The position numbers and the translations under genes are program-made. Positions 8,001-17,000 of a DNA stretch of 34,740 nt are shown here, in pieces. Numbering within the stretch: position 1 is the first letter of the stretch; every line of letters begins with the position of its first letter. Below the pieces are notes generated by a model, which was not told where the DNA came from, did not search any database, and was given only the letters and a program-made list of their open reading frames with translations. The DNA is taken from positions 1 through 34,740 of the forward strand of contig CAYNFH010000039.1 in NCBI GenBank assembly GCA_964396385.1, in the 5' to 3' direction. The stretch comes from CAYNFH01 sp964396385. GTDB lineage: Bacteria > Armatimonadota > Chthonomonadetes > Chthonomonadales > CAJBBX01.

Positions 8001-8050
8001 GCGGTTGTAAACCGCGCCTACGAAGTACACAAAGTCTGCCTCCGCGGACT
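8001..8050. repeat. Dispersed 50-nt double-hairpin repeat, copy 2
   Basis: This is the same layout as 2024-2073: GCGGTT/AACCGC hairpin, TACACAAAGTC spacer, then AGTCTGC-CTCC-GCGGACT. The second stem keeps its pairing through one G-U pair although the sequence has changed, which suggests selection for structure. It begins 8 bp after the regulator's stop codon and may help end its transcript. Confidence 0.75.
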
Positions 8051-8142
8051 GATTCGCCGGCAGTAGTTCCGCCAAGTCTCGCAGGACCCTCTGCTGCGCT
8101 AAAACTGCAAGAATCCTCAGACTGGTTTCAGAGTGCCTTCTG

Positions 8143-8172
8143 TATGATGGGCAAAACAGCGGTCTACCGCTG
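8143..8172 (+). promoter_or_regulatory. Possible promoter -10 element and adjoining inverted repeat before the secreted protein gene
   Basis: TATGAT at 8143-8148 resembles a -10 element, although no good -35 is seen. CAGCGGT-CT-ACCGCTG (8157-8172) is a perfect 7-bp inverted repeat just downstream, between this element and the AGGAG ribosome-binding site at 8184-8188. It could be an operator or a 5'-UTR hairpin. This is the entry point of the plus-strand island. Confidence 0.35.
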
Positions 8173-8196
8173 ATAGAACCCGCAGGAGACTGACCT

Positions 8197-8736
8197 ATGC
8201 GCCCTCTGGAACTCCCGGTCCGCCGTTCGCGAACCGCCAGTCACCGGCCGTTTCTCGTCCTGTGTGTCCTGCTCGGGGCGTTGGGCGCGCTCAGTACGGC
8301 AGCCGCCCGGACGACCGCGCCGCGATTCACCGAAGCCAGCCGTGCCGGGCGTACGGTTGCGACGGCGAGCAGTCGGGGATCGCACGGAGCTGCGCCGCTG
8401 GCGGCGTACCGCATCGTTCAGATCATCCCAATCTTCCTGACCATTAATCCGTCGTCTCCTAGCGCCGGGTCGACCGTAACGGTCTCGGTGACCGTCAACG
8501 AGGCGCCTACTGTGGACAGCGCGGTCCAAGTGATGTGCAGCCCTGCTAGCGGCATCACTTCGCCCAGCGGGAGCTGGCCGTACACTCTGAGCTTCCCCGC
8601 GGGGAGCACCACCCAGTCCTTCACGGTCACGGCATCCTCGAGCGCCACACTCGGGGCCTGCCAGACCGGAGTAGACGCGACGAATAGCGCCAACTGGACG
8701 GCCTCCGCGAGCGTGACAGTGACGTCCGCCAACTGA
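8197..8736 (+). CDS. Small secreted protein with an Ig-like beta domain
   Basis: This is a 179-aa protein of unknown function. The N-terminus has a basic stretch, then FLVLCVLLGALGALSTAAA (19-37), a good Sec signal peptide with cleavage likely after AAA. From about residue 85 the sequence alternates in the manner of a beta sandwich: 'PSSPSAGSTVTVSVTVNEAP' followed by 'FPAGSTTQSFTVTASSS', as in bacterial Ig-like modules. Two cysteines (in VMCSP and GACQT) could form a disulfide across the domain. AGGAG lies 8 nt before the ATG. The protein is probably periplasmic or surface exposed, and the role of the Ig-like domain is unknown. Confidence 0.7.
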   Translation: MRPLELPVRRSRTASHRPFLVLCVLLGALGALSTAAARTTAPRFTEASRAGRTVATASSRGSHGAAPLAAYRIVQIIPIFLTINPSSPSAGSTVTVSVTVNEAPTVDSAVQVMCSPASGITSPSGSWPYTLSFPAGSTTQSFTVTASSSATLGACQTGVDATNSANWTASASVTVTSAN

Positions 8737-8862
8737 TCGGGAACTCAGGAGCAATCCAGGCCGCGGAGTTGGACATGCCACGGTCCGGCTACGGCTCAGT
8801 GGCGTGCGGCGCCACGAGCGGCTCATTACGACTGTCTTACTCCCGGGAAGGAGCTACTGTAC

Positions 8863-9090
8863 ATGCCCGAGCGTAACGTCGTACCCACGGCGCAAGAGAT
8901 CTGCGTCCTCCGTGCGATGGCTGAGCACGGCACCATCGCCGCCGCCAAGGCGCTCTGCGTCTCTCCCCATACGGTGGACTCCCACCTGGACCGCTTGCGC
9001 TTCAAAACCGGCGTCCGCCACACTACCGAGCTCATCGCCTGGGCTGCCCATCGCGGATGGTTGCCCCGGGCGCCGCTGCCGCAACAGTAG
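8863..9090 (+). CDS. Stand-alone LuxR-type helix-turn-helix protein
   Basis: This 75-aa protein is little more than a GerE/LuxR DNA-binding domain. The region 9-66 reads TAQEICVLRAMAEHGTIAAA, then KALCVSPHTVDSHLDRLRFK, then TGVRHTTELIAWAAHRGWL, which matches the four-helix pattern and the 'SPHTVDSHLDRL' recognition helix. There is no receiver, PAS or autoinducer domain. GGAAGGAG at 8846-8853 sits 9 nt before the ATG. It may act as a small transcription factor for the genes that follow, or bind a partner that supplies the sensor. The next gene begins 274 bp downstream, and that gap shows no other gene. Confidence 0.82.
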   Translation: MPERNVVPTAQEICVLRAMAEHGTIAAAKALCVSPHTVDSHLDRLRFKTGVRHTTELIAWAAHRGWLPRAPLPQQ

Positions 9091-9364
9091 CAATCGGTTC
9101 CGACGCCTCCAGAGCATTGGACCGCACAACTCGGCCCGACGGCACAAGCCGACCCTAGGTGATCTTTCTGTATTTTGCAACGAGAGCGATTATTTCGCCA
9201 TATCTGGAGCAGGTAGGCGCTACGCCAGGAAGACGCTGTGTCTACCGTGACTGAGGCGTGTCGGACAGCACTAATACCGTCGAGGCGCGTTTTCGCGGTG
9301 CCAGTGCGTTCGCGCAGCGAGTGGATCGGATATAGGTCTGGACCATTGCAAAGGAGCTCGGAAA

Positions 9365-11125
9365 TTGCGAAATAACAGGGAACATTTTGTGTATGCGCGT
9401 GCCGGTGTTGACATAGTCAGTCACCCGCCAGCGTCCTTTCGACCTCACGACGAGGTGACAGACCATTTTCAGGTTTCGTACGATCCGGCTCTCGGTGACG
9501 ACGGTACAGCGGCCGTGAAGGCGATCCTGGCCGTATGCGAGCAGGACTTCTCCGCCCTTCAAGACTTTTTCGGTGGCATCACGCCAGAGGGCATGCCGTT
9601 CCAAATTGTATTGACAACGGGAACGACGGGCGCATCGCACGCAACGTGCACATCTACGAGACTCGATATTGGTGTTCGCTCCACCCCTACTCTGGATACG
9701 GGGGTTGTGCGCCAGCTCGTAATAGCAGAAGCCGACGAAGTGTTTATGGCTAGCTTTGGTCGCGGCTGGAACTGTGGATACAGCAATGGCGAAGGGCTCT
9801 CACGCGTACTCGCAAACGAGCTTGTGCCGGGCGCTGAGCCCAAGGGCTTTGTGTCGTCCACGTGGTGGCTGAACAGTGCGCGTGAGAACTTTGTGGAGAG
9901 GACCGACCGGACTGATAGGAACTACTACTCTATCGGGTGCTCGGTGCTGTTCCTGAACTGGACACGGTACAAGCAGGGGTACTCGTGGAAGGATATTATC
10001 GCCGCGGGGGACGCCACCCTGGGCGAAATGTATGCCCGCCTCACAGGACTTGATAATGCGTGGCAGGCATTCTCTTCGGAGATCGAGTCACTGTTCCCAT
10101 CGGGGACGCCGGTGGATCTCGACTCCGACAACCCGTGGGCTCCGGGATTGGCGCTTCCAACAGCAAACCGTCTCTACTCCCCTGGCAGGCGGCCACCTGG
10201 CGCGGTCATCGAAGCTGCGGCCGCTCACGCGGCATCCGGGCGATGTTTCCTGGTCGTTGACACCGAACGGTCGGATGCCGAATTGTTGACAGTGGCGGCG
10301 CCGGACTGCGGTCAGTGGTTTGCAATCCCGAGTTCCGCCGTAGCCGCGGTCGAGGTTATTGGCCCTGGATGCGGTAGCGACCCAAGCAGGCCCCTTTGTG
10401 AAGTGGTCTTCAAATCGCAGTTCAGGTACTTCTCGGGCATAGTGTGTGGGCGAGGGAGTGCTTCGGAGGCGGTTGGACTTCAGAGTGGCTGGCCGCAGCT
10501 CCTCAGGCAGAATCCCGCATCCCGCGAATATGCGCAAACGACCGCAGTCTTGCCTCGCGCCGACATCGCCGCATCGGATCCTCCACTAGGTCAGCGCACA
10601 AGCGCGCCGACAGTCGAACAGACCCTGCCCGGGATCAACGTCCCCATGTTCTGGACGCAGCAGTCACACCAGGTATTTGTGCGCGTGACCGGGGGCAATC
10701 TTGGGGCGCCGAACTACTTCCAGCGTGTGGTCGTGTACAGGTACCTCGGCGCTCCGCCGGGGCCCGCGACGCCCGGGAGCTTTATCGATCAATTGGGCGG
10801 CAGCTGGCCATCACCAACTCCATGGCACGCGTATGACCCAGTCGGAGGGGTCGCGTCTTATTATTTCGGTGGCCAATACCACCAGGATGATGCCTGGCGT
10901 TGGGACGCGGGAGTCCACCTCCTACAGGAGCAATACACTAACGGGATCATGTTTACGTACGACTTTGACGACGGGCACCGGGGTTGGTACAACGACTACC
11001 ACATTCAAGCGGCCCTTATCTGGGTTTGGACTCTCAATCCCGCGGTAGTGGGCAGCCCCGTGGGAGCGCCAGATATGGAGGGCGCCCTAATGGAACCTGC
11101 AGCCGATTACATGGGACCTGGTTAG
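9365..11125 (+). CDS. Unknown protein with 'domain A', shared with the 746-aa protein
   Basis: The protein is 586 aa. I chose the TTG start because AAGGAG (9351-9356) lies 8 nt upstream; it has no signal peptide. Residues 120-245 form a module with AEADEVFMASF, NGEGLSR (141-147), WW (167-168), FV (176-177), a DxxDR segment, CSVLFLN (192-198), IIAA (211-214) and YxxL (223-226). The same series in the same order occurs in the protein at 24382-26622. The AExxE-F element could mimic a zincin helix, but no HExxH is present, so enzymatic activity is not claimed. The C-terminal third is aromatic-rich and has an acidic 'YDFDDGHRGWYNDY' stretch like calcium-binding secreted modules. The next gene begins 18 bp later, suggesting an operon. 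Confidence 0.7.
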   Translation: MRNNREHFVYARAGVDIVSHPPASFRPHDEVTDHFQVSYDPALGDDGTAAVKAILAVCEQDFSALQDFFGGITPEGMPFQIVLTTGTTGASHATCTSTRLDIGVRSTPTLDTGVVRQLVIAEADEVFMASFGRGWNCGYSNGEGLSRVLANELVPGAEPKGFVSSTWWLNSARENFVERTDRTDRNYYSIGCSVLFLNWTRYKQGYSWKDIIAAGDATLGEMYARLTGLDNAWQAFSSEIESLFPSGTPVDLDSDNPWAPGLALPTANRLYSPGRRPPGAVIEAAAAHAASGRCFLVVDTERSDAELLTVAAPDCGQWFAIPSSAVAAVEVIGPGCGSDPSRPLCEVVFKSQFRYFSGIVCGRGSASEAVGLQSGWPQLLRQNPASREYAQTTAVLPRADIAASDPPLGQRTSAPTVEQTLPGINVPMFWTQQSHQVFVRVTGGNLGAPNYFQRVVVYRYLGAPPGPATPGSFIDQLGGSWPSPTPWHAYDPVGGVASYYFGGQYHQDDAWRWDAGVHLLQEQYTNGIMFTYDFDDGHRGWYNDYHIQAALIWVWTLNPAVVGSPVGAPDMEGALMEPAADYMGPG

Positions 11126-11143
11126 TCTGGGTCGGAGTTCTCC

Positions 11144-11860
11144 ATGAAGGTAAACGTCCGAAGGTTGATTGCTGGGCTCGCCGTGCTGGCCTCCTTTGCC
11201 GCTGGATGCGGCGCGCCCGGGTTGAGAATAAAGTACTCCTCCGTCCGGACTCTCCACGCGCTCATATTGAAACCAACGACCGCTGTGGACTTCCATAGCC
11301 GCGACAACCTTAACACAACCAATATACCGCTCGGTGGTGCGTCACAGTACCTGCAGGTTCCGCAGGGCGGAGCAGAAATTGCGGTGACCCCCACCGGCAG
11401 CCAGACGGTGGTGGCAGGCCCGACGACGCTTGACCTTAGCGATACCACGAAGGTGTATACAATCGCCGCCTCCGGTGTAGTCGGAGGACAGGGACCACAA
11501 ACCCCGACGATCTTCCGCTTTCTGGACCAATTTCCCACCTTCACCACGGGAGCGGCGGTAAGACTGATCAACCTGAGCCCGGATAGCCAACCCGTGAGCC
11601 TCTACAATGGCAATCAGCCGGTGATTGGCCTGACTAACGTGGCCTATGGCAACGCGACACGGTACGTCGTCATATCACCGGCGGGCAGTCTTAAGTTGCA
11701 GCTTGTTTCCACCACAAGTGGGGCGCCGTTTAACACCGCGACGCTAGCACAAGGTACGACTTTAGCCGATGGCAGGTCCTACTCTGTGGTAGTCGTCGGA
11801 TTGGTCCAGCCGGTAGGATCGAGCGCCCCTCTAGATGCGGTCGTACTACTGGACAACTAG
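11144..11860 (+). CDS. DUF4397-like lipoprotein
   Basis: This is a 238-aa lipoprotein. The signal RRLIAGLAVLASFAAGC ends in a lipobox cysteine (about residue 22), so the mature protein should be anchored in the envelope facing the periplasm or surface. Two similar beta-rich halves follow. They contain 'VRTLHALILKPTTAVDFH' and 'VRLINLSPDSQPVSLYNG', the recurring opening of DUF4397 modules, with closing strands 'YTIAASGVV' and 'YSVVVVGLV'. The family is common in envelope proteins but its function is unknown. GGAG lies 6 nt before the ATG. It sits between the domain-A gene (18 bp upstream) and the secretin-PDZ gene (78 bp downstream), so it could be a pilotin or accessory lipoprotein of that secretin. 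That role is inferred from position. Confidence 0.8.
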   Translation: MKVNVRRLIAGLAVLASFAAGCGAPGLRIKYSSVRTLHALILKPTTAVDFHSRDNLNTTNIPLGGASQYLQVPQGGAEIAVTPTGSQTVVAGPTTLDLSDTTKVYTIAASGVVGGQGPQTPTIFRFLDQFPTFTTGAAVRLINLSPDSQPVSLYNGNQPVIGLTNVAYGNATRYVVISPAGSLKLQLVSTTSGAPFNTATLAQGTTLADGRSYSVVVVGLVQPVGSSAPLDAVVLLDN

Positions 11861-11938
11861 GGAAATGCAGACCCCGTCTGCAAATCCGGCATCCTAACGT
11901 TGGGCGGCTCACCGACGTCTGTCTAAAGGAGACTTGGA

Positions 11939-13840
11939 GTGATCATACCGATACATTCGGTTCCGAATCCGGTCCCGACGCATGTTCTGGCTGACAGCGC
12001 AGTTTACCGTGAGCACCGAGTTGCCGGGCTGGCTCGGCGGCAGGCTCCGAACGGCGCCGGTGCGCCTGCGGGCGGCATGCCCGGCTCCAACACGCCAAAA
12101 ACCATGGACCTACCGATCCCGGGTGTTCTATCCGATGATGTCGCCTTGGAACTTGGAGATCTCCTGAAACGCGAGTTTGGATTGACCGCGAAACCGACGC
12201 TCTATCGGGCGCATGACGGGTATCACGTCATTCTCACCGCTCCGGCCGATCAGATTGCTCAAGCCAAAGAACTGCTCAAGCATGCAGCCGAGTTGCAGAT
12301 CCCTGGTCCAAGGCTACAAACCACCGTGCATCGGCTTAAGAACATAACTGCTCTGGCAGCCGTAAGCGCTCTACAGATGATAAAAGATACCAACAACTAC
12401 ACGTGGCGATTCGGGCCCGGCCCCGAAGTCCTTCAACCCGGTGCAGGCCTGCAGTTCGTGAACGCACTGCCGGCAAATAGCGGGACAGGCCAGGGTGGAA
12501 AGGGCCTGCACATCGAAACCACCGGTCCTGGCGCAAAATTCCTGTCAGCGGGTACCGGACCTCTTGACCCGCATGATTCCGCCCCTGCCGGCGACGCCGG
12601 CAACGGAGATTCAGGTTCCGACAACAAGACTCCTCCGGCTCCGCACTTGCCTTTCGTGATCCTTATCGGTACACCGGCCGAGATCGCCGAAATGGAGGGC
12701 TTCCTTGATCAATTGGACCAAAAGTCTGCCCAGGTGATGATCGAGGCCATGGTGCTGGAGGTTGCCCCACAGGCCATAGACACGATAGGGGTTCAGTGGA
12801 CAGATGCAGCCGGAAAGGTGACCGGGTCCACGATCACAGAGACTGCCCCCAGAGAGAACAACGTGATCCGCTTCGGTACTTTCAACCGCAGAGGCATCCA
12901 GTTTAATGCCGCCATCAACGCCGCGATCTCGCGCGGATATGCTCGCCTGGTTGCTGATCCCACTATTGCCGTTCAGGACCAGACAGAAGCGGCAATCTTC
13001 ATCGGTGACCAGATTAACTACCTCGGTCTTCAAGCGAATACGCCACTGACGGGAACCCCAGCGCTAGTGGTCCTGTCCCAGAACGTGGGTGTGACGCTGG
13101 ACGTAACCCCGGTAGTCAACCTTGAGGGAGAAGCCGTCACTCTGAAGCTCATTCCCACCGTCAGTACCTTAACCCGGTTCGACCCGATTCCAGGGGGCGG
13201 GATCCTCCCACAGATCGGTACGCGGCAGGCGAACACGACGGTACGGTTGAACAATGATGAGGTTTTCGCGATTGGAGGGCTGATTCAAGAACAAGATATC
13301 CGCCAGCTAGATAAAGTCCCGCTGCTCGGAGACCTGCCCATTATCGGTCATCTATTCCGAAACCGGCATACAGAACACAGGCGCACCGAGATCCTCCTCT
13401 TCATTCGCGCCCGGGTGGTTAACGAAGAACGATCGGGGGCGGATGAGCCTACTGTTCTGCACCCCGATCTCCTCAGGCGCGATCCCGCGTTCGCAGAGAT
13501 TCACCCTTTGGTGCGCCAACTGGGACTGTCCCTCGGCATCATCACCCCAGGGGACGCAACGCGGCTCGGGCTAAGGGACTACTCTGGTCGTATCATCGTA
13601 ACGACCGTCCTTCCGGGGAGCCGAGCCGACCAGGCTGGCATCAAGCGCGGTGACGTGATAGTGAGAGCCGGTGGAGGCGAGATTCGCACTGAAGATGAAC
13701 TGGAGTCTGTGGTTTCAAGCCGTGCGCCCGGATCGGAGCTCCAATTGGAGATTGGCCGGGCTGGCAGCAACAAGAGCGAGATCGTGACCATTCCGGCCCT
13801 TCCGCCGGCACCGGTCAGTCATGGGGGTAGGCGCCATTAG
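11939..13840 (+). CDS. Secretin fused to a C-terminal PDZ domain
   Basis: This is a 633-aa protein. Residues 60-260 contain two N-domain-like segments separated by a long Gly/Pro-rich linker (about 158-235). Residues 265-495 form the secretin channel domain: VMIEAMVLEVAPQAIDTIGV, the plug strand region 'NVGVTLDVTPVVN', and the signature EVFAIGGLIQEQ...KVPLLGDLPIIGHLF, then TEILLFIRARVV. Residues 527-620 form a PDZ domain with VLPGSRADQAGIKRGDVIV. Secretins make outer-membrane export pores, and PDZ domains normally sit in a separate subunit (GspC) of type II secretion, so the fusion is unusual. No signal peptide is visible, although the GTG start has AAGGAG 7 nt upstream. Met47 is an alternative start but also lacks a signal. 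No other type II or pilus genes are nearby. Confidence 0.88.
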   Translation: MIIPIHSVPNPVPTHVLADSAVYREHRVAGLARRQAPNGAGAPAGGMPGSNTPKTMDLPIPGVLSDDVALELGDLLKREFGLTAKPTLYRAHDGYHVILTAPADQIAQAKELLKHAAELQIPGPRLQTTVHRLKNITALAAVSALQMIKDTNNYTWRFGPGPEVLQPGAGLQFVNALPANSGTGQGGKGLHIETTGPGAKFLSAGTGPLDPHDSAPAGDAGNGDSGSDNKTPPAPHLPFVILIGTPAEIAEMEGFLDQLDQKSAQVMIEAMVLEVAPQAIDTIGVQWTDAAGKVTGSTITETAPRENNVIRFGTFNRRGIQFNAAINAAISRGYARLVADPTIAVQDQTEAAIFIGDQINYLGLQANTPLTGTPALVVLSQNVGVTLDVTPVVNLEGEAVTLKLIPTVSTLTRFDPIPGGGILPQIGTRQANTTVRLNNDEVFAIGGLIQEQDIRQLDKVPLLGDLPIIGHLFRNRHTEHRRTEILLFIRARVVNEERSGADEPTVLHPDLLRRDPAFAEIHPLVRQLGLSLGIITPGDATRLGLRDYSGRIIVTTVLPGSRADQAGIKRGDVIVRAGGGEIRTEDELESVVSSRAPGSELQLEIGRAGSNKSEIVTIPALPPAPVSHGGRRH

Positions 13841-13862
13841 AACCGGCACGGGAGTGGCGCAA

Positions 13863-13982
13863 GTGAATATGTTTGTGCTTTCCGCTGGCAGGTGGCGTCC
13901 CAGTGTTGCTGCAGCCGTTCTGCTGATAGATTGCTGCTTACCGCGCGAGACCGCCAGACTGGACCTCCTGACATCGCCTTGA
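13863..13982 (+). CDS. Possible 39-aa ORF with a hydrophobic stretch
   Basis: GTG at 13863, preceded by GGGAG 8 nt upstream, opens 39 codons. They include 'WRPSVAAAVLLIDCC', a short hydrophobic segment ending in cysteines. It could be a tiny lipoprotein or membrane peptide, or chance. It occupies the 234-bp gap between the secretin and propeller genes, where nothing else is evident. Confidence 0.22.
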   Translation: MNMFVLSAGRWRPSVAAAVLLIDCCLPRETARLDLLTSP

Positions 13983-14074
13983 GCTATGGCTCCCTGAGTG
14001 TACTAAGTGACCAGACAGCCAGCCAATGAAAACACCGGCACTGAGCTACTCCTCCGGGCTTGGGAGAGTGTGAC

Positions 14075-17000
14075 GTGAGGACAGCAGCCGAGCGCCTGGA
14101 ACAGCGGCGACGCTGGATCCGTGGCCGCCACCTAGACGCGACGGGCATCGCCCGACCGGACCTGTGGCGGTCGGGGATAGCGCAGTCTTACCGCATGCAA
14201 GTGACGGCTGCGACCCGCCCGCTCGCGGCTACGGCTCCAGCAGCCGCAACGCCGGCCCGGGGATTGCTGTGGGCGCAAGCGGGGCCGACGAGACTTGAGG
14301 TCGACAAAGAACAGAACTATCAAGGACTCGGTCCAATCGCAGGCGAGGTGGTTGACATCGCCATCAGCCCGCTCGGGAAGACGGATGAAGCGCTCTACAT
14401 CGCCACCAATAACGGCGGTGTGTGGAGATCCAGGGACGGCGGCAAGACGTGGTGCGCTACGATGGACGCTTTGCCGGGCCTGTCGCTGGGCGCCGTGGCC
14501 CTGGATCCGGCCAACCCACAGGTTGTGTACGCGGGGACAGGGAATCTGTTCGACGGCGGGCGTGAGTTCAGCAAGGCTATCGGCATCTACAAGTCCATTG
14601 ACGGGGGCGAGACCTGGAACAACCTTGGCCGACCGCTCCTGGAGAACCGTGGCGTCTCCCGGATCGTTCTCCCCACCAGTGGTGTGGTGATGGTCGGTAC
14701 CGTCGATGGCCTTTACCGTTCCGCCGACGGCGGGCTGCATTTCGGAAGTAACGCACCGAGCTTTGACGATGGGAAACCGGTGCTTCCAGGGTTCATCACG
14801 GACATCCTTATGGATTCGGCAACCGCCAGCATCGTTTACGCCGCAGTGAACGGGAGCGGCGTGTACCGTTCTACAGATGGCGGGGCCACCTTCCCGACAA
14901 ACCTGCTGACGGCGGCAAACGGCGGACCGGCGGGACCGATGGGAATGATCACCTGCGCGCAATCCGTGGTTCCTGACAATCAGGTGCTGTTCGCAAACGT
15001 ACAGAGTTGCGGCGACACCAAATACTGCGGCCTGTTTAAGTCAAGCAATGGCGGTACGTCGTGGACTGTCCTCCCAGACGCCGCTGCGCGCGCTCTTGAG
15101 AACAACGGCGCTCAGCTCGGATACGACCAGACCATCGGTGTGGACCCGCAGAATCCGGATCGCGTTTATCTGGGCTTCCAGGAGCTCTACCTCTCCATTG
15201 ACGGCGGGACAACATTTGGCTCGCCCGCGGTGTCGAGCGGAAAGGTACATTGGGACCATCACGCCCTGGTGTTCAGCCCCCGATCGCACTGGGTGAGCGG
15301 GCCCACTCCACTGTACGTTGGCACGGATGGTGGCCTTTCGCGAAGCATGGATGGCGGCACGACGTGGAGTAACTTGAACGACGGCGTGGCAACCGTGCTG
15401 TTTAAAGGTATCGATATCGGCCGCGGTGCGGGTAATGACTACACATATGGTGGAACGCAAGACACCGGCACAGTCCAACATCGGCCTGATGACGGGGACG
15501 GAGTCTGGCGGCTGGGAGTTGACGGCGACGGTGAGAGGGTCGTCGTGGACCCGAAGGATCCCCTCTGGGCATACGCCACGACCGACGACCACCTTGTTCA
15601 GACTACGAATGGGGGCCGCCAATGGAACTACATCCAATCAGCCGATTCGAAACTGCCGGGATGCCCGAACAGTCCAAATGCCTGCGCCTGGCCACTGGCC
15701 GCTGATCCCACAAACAACATGATCGTCTACGTGGCGGCGGGAGCACAACTGTTCCGCAGCACCGACCGGGCGTCGACATTTGAGCTGGTGGGTACTTTTG
15801 GAGCGTCGATCCGTTCGCTCAAAGTAGCGCCAAGCGATACGAAGGTGCTGTGGATTGGGTTAGCGGACGGCAGCGTAGTGTGGACAGACCAGGCAGACAA
15901 GGGATCCGGCAGCCAATGGACTCCGCGCCCGGTGACGGCCGGACCCGGGCTGCCAGCATCCGACATTGCGGTTGATCCGAGTGACGCTGCGCGCGCGGTT
16001 GTAGTGTTCGAAGGCTACAGCGGGGCAGGGAGCGGACTGCGGACAAAGCACGTATTCCTTACAATCAACAGCGGCGCCTCGTGGTCAGACATCAGCGGCA
16101 CAGACGGCGGCAACCCCAATCAAAATGTGCCCGACCTTCCGGTCCACGGAGTTGTGATCGACTCCACCACCGGAGGTCAAGGCATTGTAATTGCAACGGC
16201 GGCCGGTGTACTGCACACGATCGACGAAGGCAAGACATGGCGGCAACTGGGAGCTGGTCTACCCGTTGTCGACTGCACGAGTCTGGCACTCGATATCGGA
16301 GTCAGCCCGCCTCTGCTGCGCGCCGGCACATACGGCCGTAGCGTCTTTGAACTTACACGGCCCCAAGAGGCACGGCTATCAATTCTCAGCAACCTTGCGT
16401 TTGGCGTTGCGCCGCCTAATGGCGCCAACCCGCTTGGGATTCGCCTCATCAACGCGGGAGGAGCCGATCTAACGGTGAAGAGCGTTGCGCCCGGAGGAGG
16501 AACCGGAGCTTTCCGTATAGATCCAGCGCCTGCGCTCCCGGCAACGCTCCCTCCAGGGGAGAGCCTCGAGATCAAGGTCCGCTTCGTTCCCCCGCGCCCG
16601 GGAGACACGATCGGGGCGCTGCAGGTCGCGAGCGACGACCCTACACACCCTATCATTCTCATACCTGCAAGCGGCTCCATGTTGGGTACGCTGCCGTCTC
16701 CCAGCATTGCAGTGACAGCAACTGACACCCGGGTCACGTCCATGCCGGATGACGCCTCGGCCGGACCGGGATGCAAGCCAGTACCGCGCCCATCCGGCTG
16801 GATGATCTTATCGCTTGGCTTTCTCCTCGCCGCGATGGGCGTTGCCGCGTGGTTTCTCCCGCCTACCAGCGGGTCCGAGGATGGGGGAGCAGGGCGCCCC
16901 TGCGCTTTTCTGCTCTCGGCACTGTTGTTGGCACTCTTCGGGATGATCGTCGGGAGGGCGATCTCCGGACGCTGGGGAGGATTGTTCATCGACAGCCGGT

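Noticed and set aside
9242..9640. Minus-strand frame over the start of the domain-A gene
   Set aside because: It overlaps a plus-strand gene with a good ribosome-binding site. Its product has no recognisable features.
11982..12167. Plus-strand frame overlapping the secretin start that might supply a missing signal peptide by frameshift
   Set aside because: Its product is not signal-like (no hydrophobic core after basic residues), and the in-frame GTG has a good ribosome-binding site.
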